Positions 37,401-47,399 of a DNA stretch of 64,000 nucleotides are shown here, piece by piece. Source of the DNA: Fistularia commersonii (Eukaryota > Chordata > Actinopteri > Syngnathiformes > Fistulariidae); contig JBBMNZ010000027.1 of NCBI GenBank assembly GCA_037954325.1, positions 3,079,501-3,143,500 of the forward strand, in the 5' to 3' direction. Under the pieces are notes generated by a model. That model ran no database searches. It had not been told where the DNA came from and saw nothing but the letters and a program-made list of their open reading frames with translations. The stretch's first letter is position 1. The number at the start of each line of letters is the position of its first letter. The translations under genes were made by a program, and so were the position numbers.

Positions 37401-40400
37401 GGTCCAAATTATATGTCTCCATGTCGTTCAATGCGGCGACAATATAAAAAAAAAAAAAAACTTCATGTCCAATTTATTTCCACCTTCACGGCGTAACGTC
37501 GAACACAGGGGCGCTCCGGCAAACTGCAATAAAACCTCCTCTACTTCACAATGAGAGAGAGAACAGAAGTGAAACGGATAGGAATCCAACCCGATCGCTA
37601 AGCTGCGCTCGCGGAGAAGCCAAATCCTAACGGAGCCGGTGCCGGGGAGTCGGAGTAACACGCCGCTTTGTCACCTGTGAGGAGAATCACTGTGAAACTT
37701 AAAGGGGGGAATCTTGCTTTACACCCTAACAAGCCCATAAAGAGTTAAATTTGGCCTGATTTGTACAGTCCCGGAAGGGAAAATTGAGAACAGGGGGCAT
37801 CGGAGGGGGGTTGACAGGGGGTGTGTGTGTGTGTGTGGGTGCGGGGGGTCGGTCAGATTTAGCGGCGCTGACCACGCTCCCACTCCAGACATTAAAATGT
37901 CAGCTCCAATCAGGACGAGGTCAGTTGAGCTGATTACCCAGTGGGGACCCCGGCTTTTGGTCAGACCAACCTGCTCGATCTCCCAGAGACACGGGGATCA
38001 GTCAGGGAGGCCCCGTTAGGGTCCAGTCACAGTCAATCCTATTAAACACATCCACCAATAAACAAAGGGAATGTTAAACAAAAGGAGCCTCCCATTCCTG
38101 ACATTAACCTCTCAGTCATGGCACTGTCCTCGCCAATTCCGCCTCCTCCTCGACCCAGCTCCGGGCCACTTCCCTCGGAGTAACCCCCGCCCCCCCAAGC
38201 CCCCCTCAACCCTCAACCCGAGGAAAACAAAAGGCTGGAGACACATACGGATTTCAACAATATGCCGGATTTGATATTTTGATTCTATCCCTGAAAAAAA
38301 GCGTCCGCGTTATTCACTTCGGTGTTTCGAATAATATGGGATCAATACTTCTTTTATTCAAATACTGCTTTAAGGAGGCCGAGTGTGTACTGTACGCTCG
38401 GGGGTGAGGAGAGGGACGGAACGAGGACCGGGCAGACTCTCTCAGATGCAGTCGCTCTCGTCATGGCAAGCTAGGATTCCAGTAATCTAATCAATCCAAA
38501 AGAATCCCTTAAGAATCCAAGAAGAGTCCGTCCCCACCGCCGGGCCCAACGATCAAAAAACAACCGAAACACTCCAGATGGAGGCGGGTCGCTCAGCCTG
38601 GCCGGGCACGTGTGGGACACGTCTGCGGCCGTCAGAAGCGATTGTCGCAATGCTTGGGTCCAAGTTGGGATAACATCACGCCTCGGTGCAGTGTAACAGT
38701 AGTGACGCCATCATCGAAAACACGACACATCGGCATCCTTCTTGATATTTGCTTTTTAATCACATTTCACAGCCACGCCGTTATAAATTCAAGATTCGGC
38801 CGGATCATTCGTGACCCCCTTTCCGAGTCTCTGTCGGCCCGACCCCATCTGCCTCGCCTTTGGACGCGGAGACCCTATTCACACCGAGCCCATTCTGCCC
38901 GACGCAGAGTGGCCTTTTGTTTGAAAGCACAAAAGGCAGAGCAGGAGAGGAGCAAAAAAAAAAAAAAAAAAAAAAAAAACTTAGAGTCAATTAGGTGATT
39001 ATTAATTCATGCCCCTTTTCCGTAAACCAGAGGCTTTTGTGCCCGTCGAGTCCCGTAAGTGAACTGGACTTCGGCACCTTGTCTCACCTCTCGTGACTGA
39101 GCTGTACGTATTATTCAGGCAGCGCTGAGCAAATGAAATGGCACGGGACGGCGCTGGTCGCCCGACGACCGGATCTTCCTAGGCGGTCACGGCTGCCATT
39201 AATCTGCTGTGTCCTTGGGAGAATGAATCCATATTCTAAAGAAGCTAACAGCTAACTCCTCGCATCTATACGAGGAAGCGTGTGATGGAAAAATAAGACT
39301 GCGGGTTTTTTTCAGGAGGGGATTCCCCTTCTGACCGGCTGAGTGACAAGGGGTCCCCATCATCTCCGCTGTCTCTGACCCCTCATTACCACCGTTCCAG
39401 TAGCTTCAGGTGTTCACGAAGAAAAGTAACCCTATGATCCGACACCTCTACGCCGGCGCCGCCATGTTCCGCCACGTTGACGTGCAAAATTACCTCATGG
39501 ATCCCAAGCTTTCTGAAAAAAAATACCCTCCCCTTCGACACCTCGCTTATTGCAGTTTTTGCCTCCACTCCCGTAGTGATACACAGTTTCATTTTAATAT
39601 TTTAATGTGATGCCACAATACGCCTTTTAATGTTTTTTTTTTTTTTTTTTTTTACAGTCTTGTTTGTCACCAGCCAGGGACAATAAAGGGGATTGTATTC
39701 TATGATAATTAAAAAAAAAAAAATCTAATTTAAAAGGGTGAAATAGTAATGAGAGCCTGGCGGTTGCTCGGATGCACGGTTGCGGGAAAGACAATACTAA
39801 GGTAATGAAATTAGCAGGAGATATTAATTAGCAAAATGAACTGACACGGCATTCACCTCTACAGGACACTCGGAGACAAAGCGGCGGCGCTTGGCCGACA
39901 GGCGGCCCGTGGTGAAACTCATAAACACAGAGCTTTCAAAGAATTGGCTCACAAACAAGGACAATTTATGGCCTATTATCCTCAAAGGCAAAAGGAGTTA
40001 TAATTTGAGGGATGACAAGCACTCAATGGATGTGATATGAATATGTAAACATTTTGTTTTTGTGCCACTCGGCAACCTTATTTAACAATAACTAATCGCC
40101 GCCGCGATGCATGCCTCTTAGTGTAAACTCACAATGTGAGCTTGTAATTAACCATAACTATGCGGTTCCGAATTCCCAAAAATATTTTCGCTTTAACATT
40201 GAGACAAATCAGTCGCATTACTCTTTTCTTTTTTTTTTTTTTTTTTTTTAATGAGCATCCTCTTAAAGAGGAGCAGCAGTGGACACGGTGCAGAAATGAA
40301 ATGAGCTCAGGCTGCAGTTCCAGCCTTCTGCATCTAGGAGGTGCTAATTGTCGTTTTGTCACACTGTCACACAATGCACCCACAGAGTGCATGCAGGATT

Positions 40401-43400
40401 TAACCTCTGCAGACATATCACACCTGGATACGAGAGGAACAGGTGTGACTCCGTCCCGACACACACACACACACACACACACGTGCACACACACTCACAC
40501 ATTAGGTGCACTGACACGGTTAGAAAGGGCGAGTTTCAACACGTCAGTGAAAACAGTTTGTGTGCATATTTTAAGGTGCTCCATGTGAAAACCACAAAAC
40601 GAGTAAAGGGCACGTAACTGCTGTGGAAAAAAAAAGAGTACCGACTGTAAAAAAAAAAAAAAAAATCTGTTTAAGATTCATGCGGTCTCTGCCTGTGTGA
40701 TGATAATTTAAAACCGCTGCCACAGAGCAGCAGAATATGCAACAATGTCAAAAAAAGCATTTATATATTTGCAATGCTAATGCTAATTTGATACCCTCAC
40801 ATCAGATGCAAGCGTCGCTCCTAAAAGAAAAAAAAAATCACGTTATCGGTGTTATATATTTTCGTGCTCTCAGAAATGTCGAAGGGCTGAGAAATAATTC
40901 TCCTCCCTTGCCTCAGCTACCGTAAATTGAATGTAAGGGACGGAGTATGAAAAGAATTATTTATTAAGCTCAATTTCTGAAGACTTCCAACCCCCTAGCC
41001 CCAGAGTATTTTCTCTCCTCTTTTTTCCTCCCCGCTCTCTACATGCACCGGGCTTCCACCTTGCAGCACAGCCTACCCCCATACATTTATGTCAAATATG
41101 CCAGGCGACACAATGTCCAAGTCTCGAGGTGCTCGAACAGCTCCCCTCATCATCTCGGCTTCCCCTCGCCTTCCCGTCTCCCCCTTCGCTCGCTATTCTC
41201 CCGCCTGTCTTTTGTGTCGCATCCCTATACATCCAGGTGCTGCATAAATACACCATCTGCTTTAATGAAGGTAAGGATCCAGTTCCGTCTCAACCCCCGC
41301 GCCGTCTCGAGCAGGTGGAACAGGTCTGAGGAGAGACATATACCGACCGCACGGGTATACATATTTTATATCTGGCATTAAAGAATGACCCTTTGAATTA
41401 CTAATCAGGCGGGATGATTAAACTGCAAGACCCGCCGACACAGCTTTACGTCCGCGTTCCATTTCTTCCTTTTAGCTCTGACTGCGTATGAAAATACACA
41501 CGGTGGCGTGACGTGTTGGGAGCTTGTGACATTTACATATGTCTGAATGGCTGCATTTATATGTGTTACCTTTGAAATAATCATAAGAAAAAAAAAAAAA
41601 ATCAACATGATAATGAAGACGTCTTTCAAAAAAAAATGACACGCGGAGAACATATGCATTTTCCAGAGGCTTCTGATGTACTTTTAAATTATTTTAATGA
41701 ATACCGAGGAGCCGCGGAACAAGAAAGAGCAAATCAGATTGACAGTGGCTTAAAAAAGGAAGGAGCCTTTTCTTCTGCGTGCACTAATGCCGTCTGTCTG
41801 ACAGTGACTGTCATTTGTAAGAGAACGACGGCGCCCTGTTCGGAAAAGCTTCACGACGACGACGAGAAGAAATACCTCAGTAGTTCTAATGATGGACATA
41901 AGAAAACAGCTCAGCCTCAGACGACGGGAGACCGAGCACCTTTTTCGGGTAAATAACAGGTTGGCCGAGACGTTAATAAACCCTCGGAACGCACGTACCA
42001 TCTGCGCGCCGACTGTGCAAACATCGGCCCCAAACAAGTGCTCCTCTGTTTACCAAATGCATTGTGCGGTCTGACTTGCGTTTCTCCTACAATGCAGGTT
42101 TTCAGCACTTGCTTTGAATGGGTATCATATTCATCAATCACGGAAAAGAAAAAAAAAAAGTTTGAAGTACAAACAGGGACCCTTCCATTAAACTACAGCT
42201 GTCTGCCTTTCGCTGACAACACAGCCTTGAACCCACCATCCCAACGCACCCACCCACCCTTTTCACTGACATCAAACAGAACCTCAGACCTGGTTCCCTA
42301 ATGCACATGCTATTTTTAACTAAGCGTTTCTAATAAGCTGCTGGGAAGCTGTAAATTTTTCATATGCAAGCACATATTTCCTTTGTGAAAACACAGAAAC
42401 ACACTTATTTGGTGATTAGCGACTGACAGAGGGGAGGAAACGAAGCGAGTATGCTTGTATCAAATTGCATGGCTTTTCAAAAAGGAGGAATCCTAATGCG
42501 AGGAGTCATCTTCCTGTGCACCACAGGTATGAGTGAATTATTAATCGGCCAGCTCATTTTAATGCTTTTTAAAGTGCTTTATTTTGATGTGCTAAAACAT
42601 ACTTTTAGCCATATTCAGTCAGGCATGCATATCATTATTTCTCCCATCAAAGAAGAGTGTCGCCCTTTCAAAGAGCACAAACAACTCAGCCTCATTTAAA
42701 ATAGAAGTTCGAATATCAAAGACATTTTACAAAGGCTGGGCTTCAAACACTATGATGAAGTTTTTTTTTTCCTTTTTTTGTTGCACTTTATAAAAAAAAA
42801 AGGAAGAAAAACCTAGGTATGCAAAAGGTCTGAATTGTTTTTCAGCTTTTAACCTGACTAGTGTAAATCAAAACATCCCGCAGTAACGCAAGAAGTTAGA
42901 CAAGCGAGAACTATCTATCCAGGCCTCCGCCGGCTCGGTGTCACCGTTATTAGAAATCCCTGGTGTTGAATGAGAGAGGTCCTCACTGCCATCAGCGATC
43001 CAGCTCACGAAGAAAGAAAAAGAAGAAATTAAACTATATTATGTTTGTTCCGAAACCCAATGCGGGTAAAAGTCTAAAGACGTAGCTCCGGTCGCTCCTG
43101 AGGACCGAATATGACACATGTGGACAAATTCCAGGAAGGGTTGGGCTGCGACTACAGAGTGACAGGGGGGTGATGACGCCATCACCACCAATAAAAAAAA
43201 CACTTTTTCACTGATCAGGTATAAAAGCGTTAGCATATAGAAATATCTACGGAAGCCATCAGTTGCCTCAGTACTAATAATGACAGGTAGCTTTACGGGC
43301 CCCTGGACGACAGCTGGGTGGTTGGAAACGCTCTGTGCTCGACTAGAGAGCTCACCTGTAATTTTTTTCTGATGAAAGCATGAAAACCAACGAGAGATCT

Positions 43401-43550
43401 GAGATCTTCTCTTTTTTAAAACTTGACGCTTCAAACCTCTTAAACCTTGATCGGCGCTCGCAAGCTGACGCCGCGCAGGAAGCTTTGTCAGCTGACGTGC
43501 AAAGTCATGACTGACTGAGAACATCAGCAGCTCGGCTATAAACAGTGTCA

Positions 43551-43601
<51 letters not shown>

Positions 43602-44928
43602 CTATTATTATTATTATTGTTATCATTATTATAATAATAATTATTATTGTGATTATTATTATTACTTAATATAGGGGAAAGGTATGGAAGACAAGGAAAG
43701 TTTCTCATTTTAACATCTATTTTCATTAATTTTCATTTATTATTGTTGAATATAGCATTCCAAGATAACCTATTTAATTGGCTATTGCTTTTGAGTACTT
43801 TTTTAATGTGTTAAAGAAAAGTCTTCTTTTTGATGCAATTTTTTTATCCTCAATTCTCCACCGCTGAAGCTGCCATCAGTCTGTTGTGTCCTCCGTCCCC
43901 GCCAAAGTGCTAGTTAACACCGGGACGAACCATTTCGACGGGGGAACCCGAAACGATGACCGATCGGACATGGATCACTTTAACGTCCAATAACAAGTCC
44001 ATCAACTGGGTTGAAAATGTTCTTTTCTATGAGGGCATTATAAAAACTATGAGCCGAAAATCTCGCACCTGACACACACAGTCCAGTGACGAACGTCAAC
44101 GTCCTCACACTTTTCGCCCTTTCACTAAAGTAATGGATGAATCCCTCCGCACGTATCAAAACAGGTTTCGAGATGCGGTTCGAGAGGCAGTTCGAGATTT
44201 TAGAGTCACGGCCTCACTCAAGGAGGAACTCTGCAGACTGAGAGCTTCACCCTTCACTCCAGACTCCACCCCCCTCAGCGGTGGAGCCCACCTCACCTGT
44301 CGATGGAGACTAACACAGATTTGCGAACACTTAACACAGACAAACACTGCCTGAATGTATCTGATTATGTGCGTGTGGAGGAGTGTATCCACGTGCGTGT
44401 GTGTGTGTGTGTGCATGTGCGTCAGAATTGGGGGCAGAGCTATTACGTGTGTGACACACAGAGCTCGGCTGGAGTTACACATGCAGGCCCTCGCTCTCCT
44501 CATTGCCTGGTGAGTGCACGTCACTCAAACATATGAAAGTGACAGTTAACCTGACTGATTCCGCTGGGATTCTGAAACATGCAGCCAAGAGAAAGCAAGC
44601 ACTGGAGAAAAAAAAAAGGAAAAACTGGAACAGGAGTGATGGGGGTGATGGAGTTCTGAGAGAGTGCTTGGTTTCCTTAGAAGGCTGGTAATATTTTGTT
44701 AAAGTATGTTTTCATTAAGAGGACGGCAGGCCTCATACGCCGGGGCCGCTCAGGTGCAAGGCCGTGTCTTTCCTGTCAGCAGCGCTCTCTAAAAATGTGC
44801 GGTGTGAATATCGGCCTTACCTGTCCCTTTGGTGAGCTCCTTCTCCCCCCCACTTTCTCTGTCTTTGGTTTGATCCTCCTGGTCTGTGGTGGTCTCACTG
44901 GCAGCCTCCACATCCTCGCTCAGCTCTC
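22241..44928 (-). CDS. zfhx3: zfhx3 (ATBF1) zinc finger homeobox protein 3, partial (5' exons outside window)
   Basis: Joined coding exons on the minus strand: 44928-44821, 36658-36522, 36089-35889, 30710-30587, 29991-24475, 23970-22241. The phases are 1-1-0-0-1-1 and every intron is GT-AG, so the six pieces form one frame of about 2604 residues ending at TAA (22243-22241). The product is a large nuclear transcription factor with many C2H2 fingers and four homeodomains; in vertebrates it acts in neuronal and muscle differentiation, circadian function and tumour suppression. Assignment to ZFHX3 rather than ZFHX4 or ZFHX2 rests on the C-terminus (SVGTD then a short tail ending in Leu), the GLPTSGLPNKP-like start of the last exon and the LSEDVE/SSKRPRTAE linkers, all recalled from the human protein. 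The human protein is about 3700 residues, so roughly the first 1100-1200 are missing. Which teleost ohnologue (a or b) this is cannot be told. Confidence 0.95.
23971..24474 (-). other. Last intron of zfhx3
   Basis: This 504-bp GT-AG intron (GTTTGT...TCCAG) is in phase 1. Reading through it from the giant exon adds 15 residues and stops at 24430-24428, so retention would remove the C-terminal 575 residues. A 14-bp direct repeat sits at both ends (24486-24499 in the exon, 23962-23975 across the acceptor). Nothing else recognisable is inside. Confidence 0.9.
24475..29991 (-). CDS. zfhx3: zfhx3 giant penultimate exon: eight C2H2 fingers plus two more near the end, and four homeodomains
   Basis: This single 5517-bp exon has acceptor TCTTATCTCACAG and donor TTCAG|GTTTGT, and begins in phase with ASDADLEQG. 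C2H2 fingers lie near 29878-29801, 29758-29687, 29668-29600, 29320-29246, 29167-29093, 27940-27868, 26896-26825, 26305-26237, 25761-25684 and 24845-24771. Homeodomain 1 is near 27445-27266, 2 near 27157-26978, 3 near 25972-25793 and 4 near 25076-24897. All four have the helix-3 W-F-x-N core; the first reads HWFRN (Arg at position 50) and the others WFQN, as in human. Between finger 5 and finger 6 is a Ser/Asn- then Gln-rich region with an 18-Gln run, and before homeodomain 1 a Pro run (27765-27717) and a Pro/Met-rich segment. The exon has no stop or frameshift, and codon choice is GC-rich in the third position. The human gene also keeps this region in one exon. Confidence 0.98.
27717..27765 (-). 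repeat. Coding polyproline run in zfhx3
   Basis: About 14 consecutive Pro codons (CCG/CCC/CCT mixed) lie between the sixth finger of the giant exon and homeodomain 1. Human ZFHX3 has a Pro run at the same place (after LYPLRP). It is likely a disordered, protein-binding linker. Confidence 0.9.
28370..28423 (-). repeat. Coding polyglutamine run (18 Gln) in zfhx3
   Basis: There are eighteen consecutive Gln codons with His codons on either side (CAT at 28369-28367 and at 28426-28424). On the minus strand CAG blocks are broken by CAA codons, so no pure CAG run exceeds five, which should limit slippage. Other Gln-rich blocks lie upstream (about 28690-28790). The human protein has its longest Gln runs elsewhere in this same linker, so length and place differ between lineages. 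Confidence 0.95.
29992..30586 (-). other. Short zfhx3 intron
   Basis: A 595-bp intron with a long pyrimidine-rich 3' end (TCTATCTATCTTTCTATC). The corresponding plus-strand tract is GATA/GATAGA-like at about 30003-30020. I see no repeat insertion or other gene. Confidence 0.85.
30587..30710 (-). CDS. zfhx3: zfhx3 coding exon, short variable linker
   Basis: This is a 124-bp exon with acceptor GTTTCACCAG|GTAACAG and donor GCTG|GTCAGT. It encodes 41 residues starting VTATDVLPASMF and containing PGPDRESQN, plus one base of a split Asp codon completed by the next exon. Human ZFHX3 has a similar segment (VTTPEMVMPSSMF then a VPDRD motif) directly after the KLI end of the preceding finger exon, which confirms order and frame. 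There is no recognisable fold; it is Ser/Asn/Asp-rich and probably disordered. The donor is GTCAGT rather than the usual GTRAGT, which is weaker but acceptable. Confidence 0.9.
31175..31445 (-). repeat. Copy of the SINE-like repeat in a zfhx3 intron
   Basis: CGCTTATCCTGCATTTCGC, GGAGCCTATCCCAGG, GGGTCTCCAATGAACC, GGAGGAAACCCAAGCAGACA and TGCTGTGAGGCGGAAGCGCT are all in family order. Confidence 0.65.
32640..33060. promoter_or_regulatory. Candidate conserved noncoding block in the 5.2-kb intron
   Basis: Repeat-free segment with CATTAGACAATTACAGG, CCTAATTGGC, GATAATTAATC and CATTAAGTACC. Flanked by A-runs on one side and ordinary sequence on the other. Inference only. Confidence 0.3.
33775..33960 (+). 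repeat. Partial copy of the SINE-like repeat in a zfhx3 intron
   Basis: Contains CGTGTTCTCCCAATGTCAGC, TTCTCCGGTTTCCTCAAACA, AGTAGGTTCATTGGAGGCCC and a TATGTCTCTATATGAATCAG end. The AGCCTATCCC tail block is missing. Confidence 0.55.
34122..34153. repeat. TG microsatellite
   Basis: TG units with one GC interruption, in a zfhx3 intron. Confidence 0.9.
35275..35600 (-). repeat. Copy of the SINE-like repeat in a zfhx3 intron, with ATTC tandem start
   Basis: Begins with about five ATTC repeats (TTCATTCATTCATTCATTCA), then AGATTATCCTGCAGG, GGAGCCTATTTCAGCTGTCA, GATCTCCAATGAACCTCCTG and a damaged cap. Confidence 0.65.
35889..36089 (-). CDS. zfhx3: zfhx3 coding exon, two C2H2 zinc fingers
   Basis: This 201-bp exon is exactly 67 codons, phase 0 at both ends, with acceptor CTCGTGCAG and donor ACA|GTAAGT. 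It carries two complete C2H2 fingers: YQCPYCKFTNTDLNRLRMH...H (residues 2-25) and LRCPLCQDMLNNKIHLQFH...H (residues 31-54). The TQHSVQPM linker between them and HSVAPDCVDKL after them are near identical to human ZFHX3. The exon lies 432 bp downstream of the KRPRTAE exon and about 5.2 kb upstream of the next one. Skipping it would keep the frame and remove exactly this finger pair. Confidence 0.95.
36090..36521 (-). other. Short zfhx3 intron
   Basis: A 432-bp intron between the KRPRTAE exon and the two-finger exon, GTGAGA...GTGCAG. The frame does not continue into coding sequence. No repeats were noticed. Confidence 0.85.
36522..36658 (-). CDS. zfhx3: zfhx3 coding exon, basic KRPRTAE patch
   Basis: The exon is 137 bp, or 134 bp if the second AG of a CAGCAG acceptor is used. 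It encodes a Ser-rich basic linker, DSPIPSKRPSS followed by ESALSSKRPRTAEQ, and ends exactly on a codon before GTGAGA. Human ZFHX3 has an equivalent ESPLSSKRPKTAEE segment immediately before the MYQCPYC fingers, which fixes frame and identity. The double KRP motif resembles a nuclear-localisation patch (inference). Upstream there is no AG for about 50 nt back to a CTTTGT plus C-run pyrimidine tract, which supports this acceptor. Residues 1-10 (AASVHLERHQ region) do not match human well, so the 5' edge is less certain than the 3' edge. Confidence 0.82.
36834..37030 (+). mobile_element. tRNA-derived SINE
   Basis: The head GGCTCAGCCAGTAGAGCAG resembles a tRNA A box and is followed 15 bases later by GGTTTGATTCCCGG, a B box, at spacing fitting a tRNA-derived promoter. 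The tail contains CCATCCATGTGTGAGTG and TGTAAAGCGCTTTAGA, a motif common in fish SINEs. It sits in the large zfhx3 intron, opposite in direction to the gene. Confidence 0.7.
38954..38979. repeat. A homopolymer (26 bp)
   Basis: A pure A run in a zfhx3 intron. Confidence 0.9.
39740..40080. promoter_or_regulatory. Candidate conserved noncoding block
   Basis: Contains GGTAATGAAATTAGC, ATATTAATTAGC, an ACTCATAAAC tract and CTTTCAAAG, without repeats. Inference only. Confidence 0.25.
42300..42700. promoter_or_regulatory. Candidate conserved noncoding block
   Basis: Contains TCATATGCAAGC, GTGATTAGCG, GAATTATTAATCGG and CATATCATTATTTC; no repeats. Inference only. Confidence 0.25.
43553..43660. repeat. 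ATT microsatellite with AAT-rich inverted tail
   Basis: More than 15 ATT units followed by an ATAATAATAATTATTATT mirror that can fold back on the run. The long open frame across it (poly-Asn) is an artefact of the repeat. Confidence 0.9.
44821..44928 (-). CDS. zfhx3: zfhx3 coding exon, acidic linker (most 5' exon in window)
   Basis: This 108-bp exon has a strong acceptor (pyrimidine-rich CCCTCCCCCTTCAG) and donor (CAG|GTAAGG). It opens with two bases of a split Gly codon, encodes 35 residues beginning ELSEDVEAASET and ending EKELTKGT, and leaves one base (G) for the next exon. It has no zinc finger. The Glu/Asp/Thr-rich text matches the human ZFHX3 linker that starts GELSEDVE and ends EKELT just before the KRPKTAE patch. 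It is too short to show up as an open reading frame and was found from splice signals plus homology. It starts in phase 1, so an upstream exon ending with G must exist; no plausible candidate was seen between 44929 and 64000. Confidence 0.88.
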
Positions 44929-46639
44929 CTGAAGGGGGAGGGAGAATGGGAAATGTAAATCACCACGCCATCAGAATTGGTGGAAGCACTTAAAGGGACA
45001 GCAGCATTTTTTTTTTTTCTATAGGAGCTCGCAACAATTGCATTTGCTGACACACAGTTCCAAGGCTCGCAAACAAAGAGGGCAGAATCTGTTCTCTGTC
45101 TGATCATAAACTGGAAATGTATTTTGACAGGGATGATAACATTATGTAGGAGTGGGGGACATTAGTTATTTCAATGCGTTATTGTTCTTGTTATTTTATT
45201 ATTTTACATTTGCGTCTGAACGGCAGATGAAGTTATTTATATTTCGCGACGACAAAAAAAAAAAAAAAAGGCACGTGTTGTCTGCAGTGGATAGACGGGG
45301 GGATGCGTGGGGAGAAAATGTTTTAGCGGCGTTATTCAAGAGAGCTATCTTTTGCTCGGAAAGCTTCCGCTCTTCCTCTCAAACACGGCGTTACCGTCCC
45401 CTGCCGCAATCTGTCAGGATATCCTACCGACCCAGGCAACATGTCCTCTGTTCCCAATAATCAAATAAATAAATCATTAATATTAAAAAACTGCCAGAGC
45501 CACAATTCATTGTATTTTCTTATCCCGAGCCGAAGGCAGAAATCCCCTGTAACCACCTTAAAAGCCTCGGCTCAATATATCAGGCCATTTAGGCGCATCG
45601 AAGTTCAAACAATGGATATCCGATAACGCAATTTGTAAGTAACACACCGAGGAAAAGATAGCAAAAACAGATAATAAAAAGGGCATCAATCTTGTTTATT
45701 TCCCTCCAGTGCCCCCTGAACACCCCCTTTGCCTGTTAAGTGTGTTTAAAAGTAGTGGGACTTGCATGCAACAGCATTGATTTGACAACAGTAAACTAGG
45801 CCACAGTCAATAGGCCCTATCAGTTATTACACAAGTCAGCTAATTCTCAGCAAATGTACTTAAATGCTCTTTTGAAAATGCTTCCATGCCCGGGTCTCTA
45901 CACTATGAGCTATTGATGTATTGACAATGTTACAACAGCTACTGAAATATCCTGTTCAAGTATTCAGCCCCGCAGTCATCACACATCCAATCTAAACTGG
46001 CACCGGCGGTCAAAACCACTTTTATGATGTTGCATTATCCCCGCCTCCCGCGGCCCGGGAGTCGCGTCGACATCACGCTCGAGAGGCGCAGCGCGTTTCG
46101 AACACACGCTGACTCTCGAAGATACTCTGACGCGAGAAGACTCGCGTTTGTGGACGAAAAATAAGAAAGCTCGAGAACCACCCGTGCTTTCATACGCCGA
46201 GTTACTCGAGAGATCACCTGAAAGGCTAAAACTACAGCTTCCGTTTCCTGCTCGCTTTAGGACTCCGAAGGTCCCGGTTGAGCGGTTTCGCAGCGGCCCG
46301 TGCAGTCAGAGGCGGCTCTTAAAAAGCTGCCGAACTTGCGAATCTGCAGGACGTCTGCACAGGCTCTCGCATGACAAAATAATCCTTATTATTGTTTGTT
46401 TTTTTTACCTTTAAAAAAAGGGCAAGGTGTCGTTCCTTTGCAATTAGACTCCTGTCGTTGGATTAATTCCACACCCACACGGTTTGTACGCACCGCGCTA
46501 AAGCACTTTCTTATGCCACTCAGCTTTTCTGTGCACCCCAAAACCCAACTTCCAACCGTACAAGCCCGGGCCGGGTATTTTTTTCCCTTCCTGGTGTTTT
46601 TTAAATACTTCTTTATTTAGTTGTTTAATCAACGCAAAT

Positions 46640-47110
46640 GACACATTCGGCGGACGCCGCCTGGAGCGCCATCCATAATTTATGCAGAAATGCAGACGTT
46701 CAATTCCAGGAGCGGTATTACATCTTTAAGAGGCAAATGGCTTCGGCTGCTCCTCATCTCATCTCCAGCGGTATTACGGGATGATTAAAGCGAGCCTGAC
46801 CATAATTAATGAAAGGTCACGAGTGGCCTAAGAGTAGGATGCGAAAAAGGAAAAGACAGTGAAAACGTGGCCGTAGATTAACCGAAAATAGATGAGGAGA
46901 AACACTCAAAGCTATAGCGGCAGGCCATTTGTAACCCAAATCTCGATATGTAAAGGACAATCGCCTGAAGGTTGTCTTCTAATTAATTGTCTTCATTAAC
47001 CGTCCTAATACAATGATATGAAACAGTTCCATTAATCTAATCATGCAGGCTGAATAACCCTGTAGCCGACACAGAGATTACACTCGTCTGTTCAGAGCAT
47101 ATAAATATCA
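46640..47110. promoter_or_regulatory. Candidate conserved noncoding block
   Basis: Contains CATAATTTATG, CATAATTAATG, TCTAATTAATTG, TTCATTAACC and CCATTAATCTAATC, free of obvious repeats, and ends just before the CA repeat pair. Inference only. Confidence 0.3.
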
Positions 47111-47179
47111 GCTTTGCTCTGCCAGTCACTCAGTGGGGACAGTCCATGGGCTCTCTGTTCAAGTATCTCTCAGACACAG

Positions 47180-47200
47180 ACACACACACAAACACACCCA

Positions 47201-47240
<40 letters not shown>
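47180..47240. repeat. CA microsatellite
   Basis: Imperfect then nearly pure CA run; the first of two close CA repeats separated by about 95 bp of unique sequence. Confidence 0.9.
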
Positions 47241-47241
<1 letters not shown>

Positions 47242-47331
47242 CTATGCATTCGGCGGTCCCCCTCGCTTATGTGCAGGGGCTCCATCAGACCCATAGGTGT
47301 CACTCTATACAAGCAGGGAGAGAGCAACCGG

Positions 47332-47333
<2 letters not shown>

Positions 47334-47396
<63 letters not shown>

Positions 47397-47399
47397 ACA
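47334..47399. repeat. CA microsatellite
   Basis: Second CA run of the pair, about 28 units, nearly pure. Confidence 0.9.

Larger units (their letters stand above)
36659..44820 (-). other. zfhx3 intron (8.2 kb)
   Basis: Runs from GTAAGG at 44820 to a CAGCAG acceptor at 36659. It holds a tRNA-headed SINE (36834-37030), homopolymers (A at 38954-38979, T at 39634-39654 and about 40230-40250), CA repeats (about 40460-40500), an ATT microsatellite (43553-43610 and beyond) and AT-rich blocks that may be regulatory (39740-40080, 42300-42700). The open frames here are low-complexity or lack any recognisable domain. Confidence 0.75.

Noticed and set aside
43039..43626. 195-residue minus-strand open frame
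   Set aside because: The start is poly-Asn from an ATT microsatellite and the rest has no known domain or splice support.
22241..44928. Assignment to ZFHX4 or ZFHX2
   Set aside because: The linkers around the two-finger exon and the C-terminal ending match ZFHX3; ZFHX2 has only three homeodomains and different linkers.
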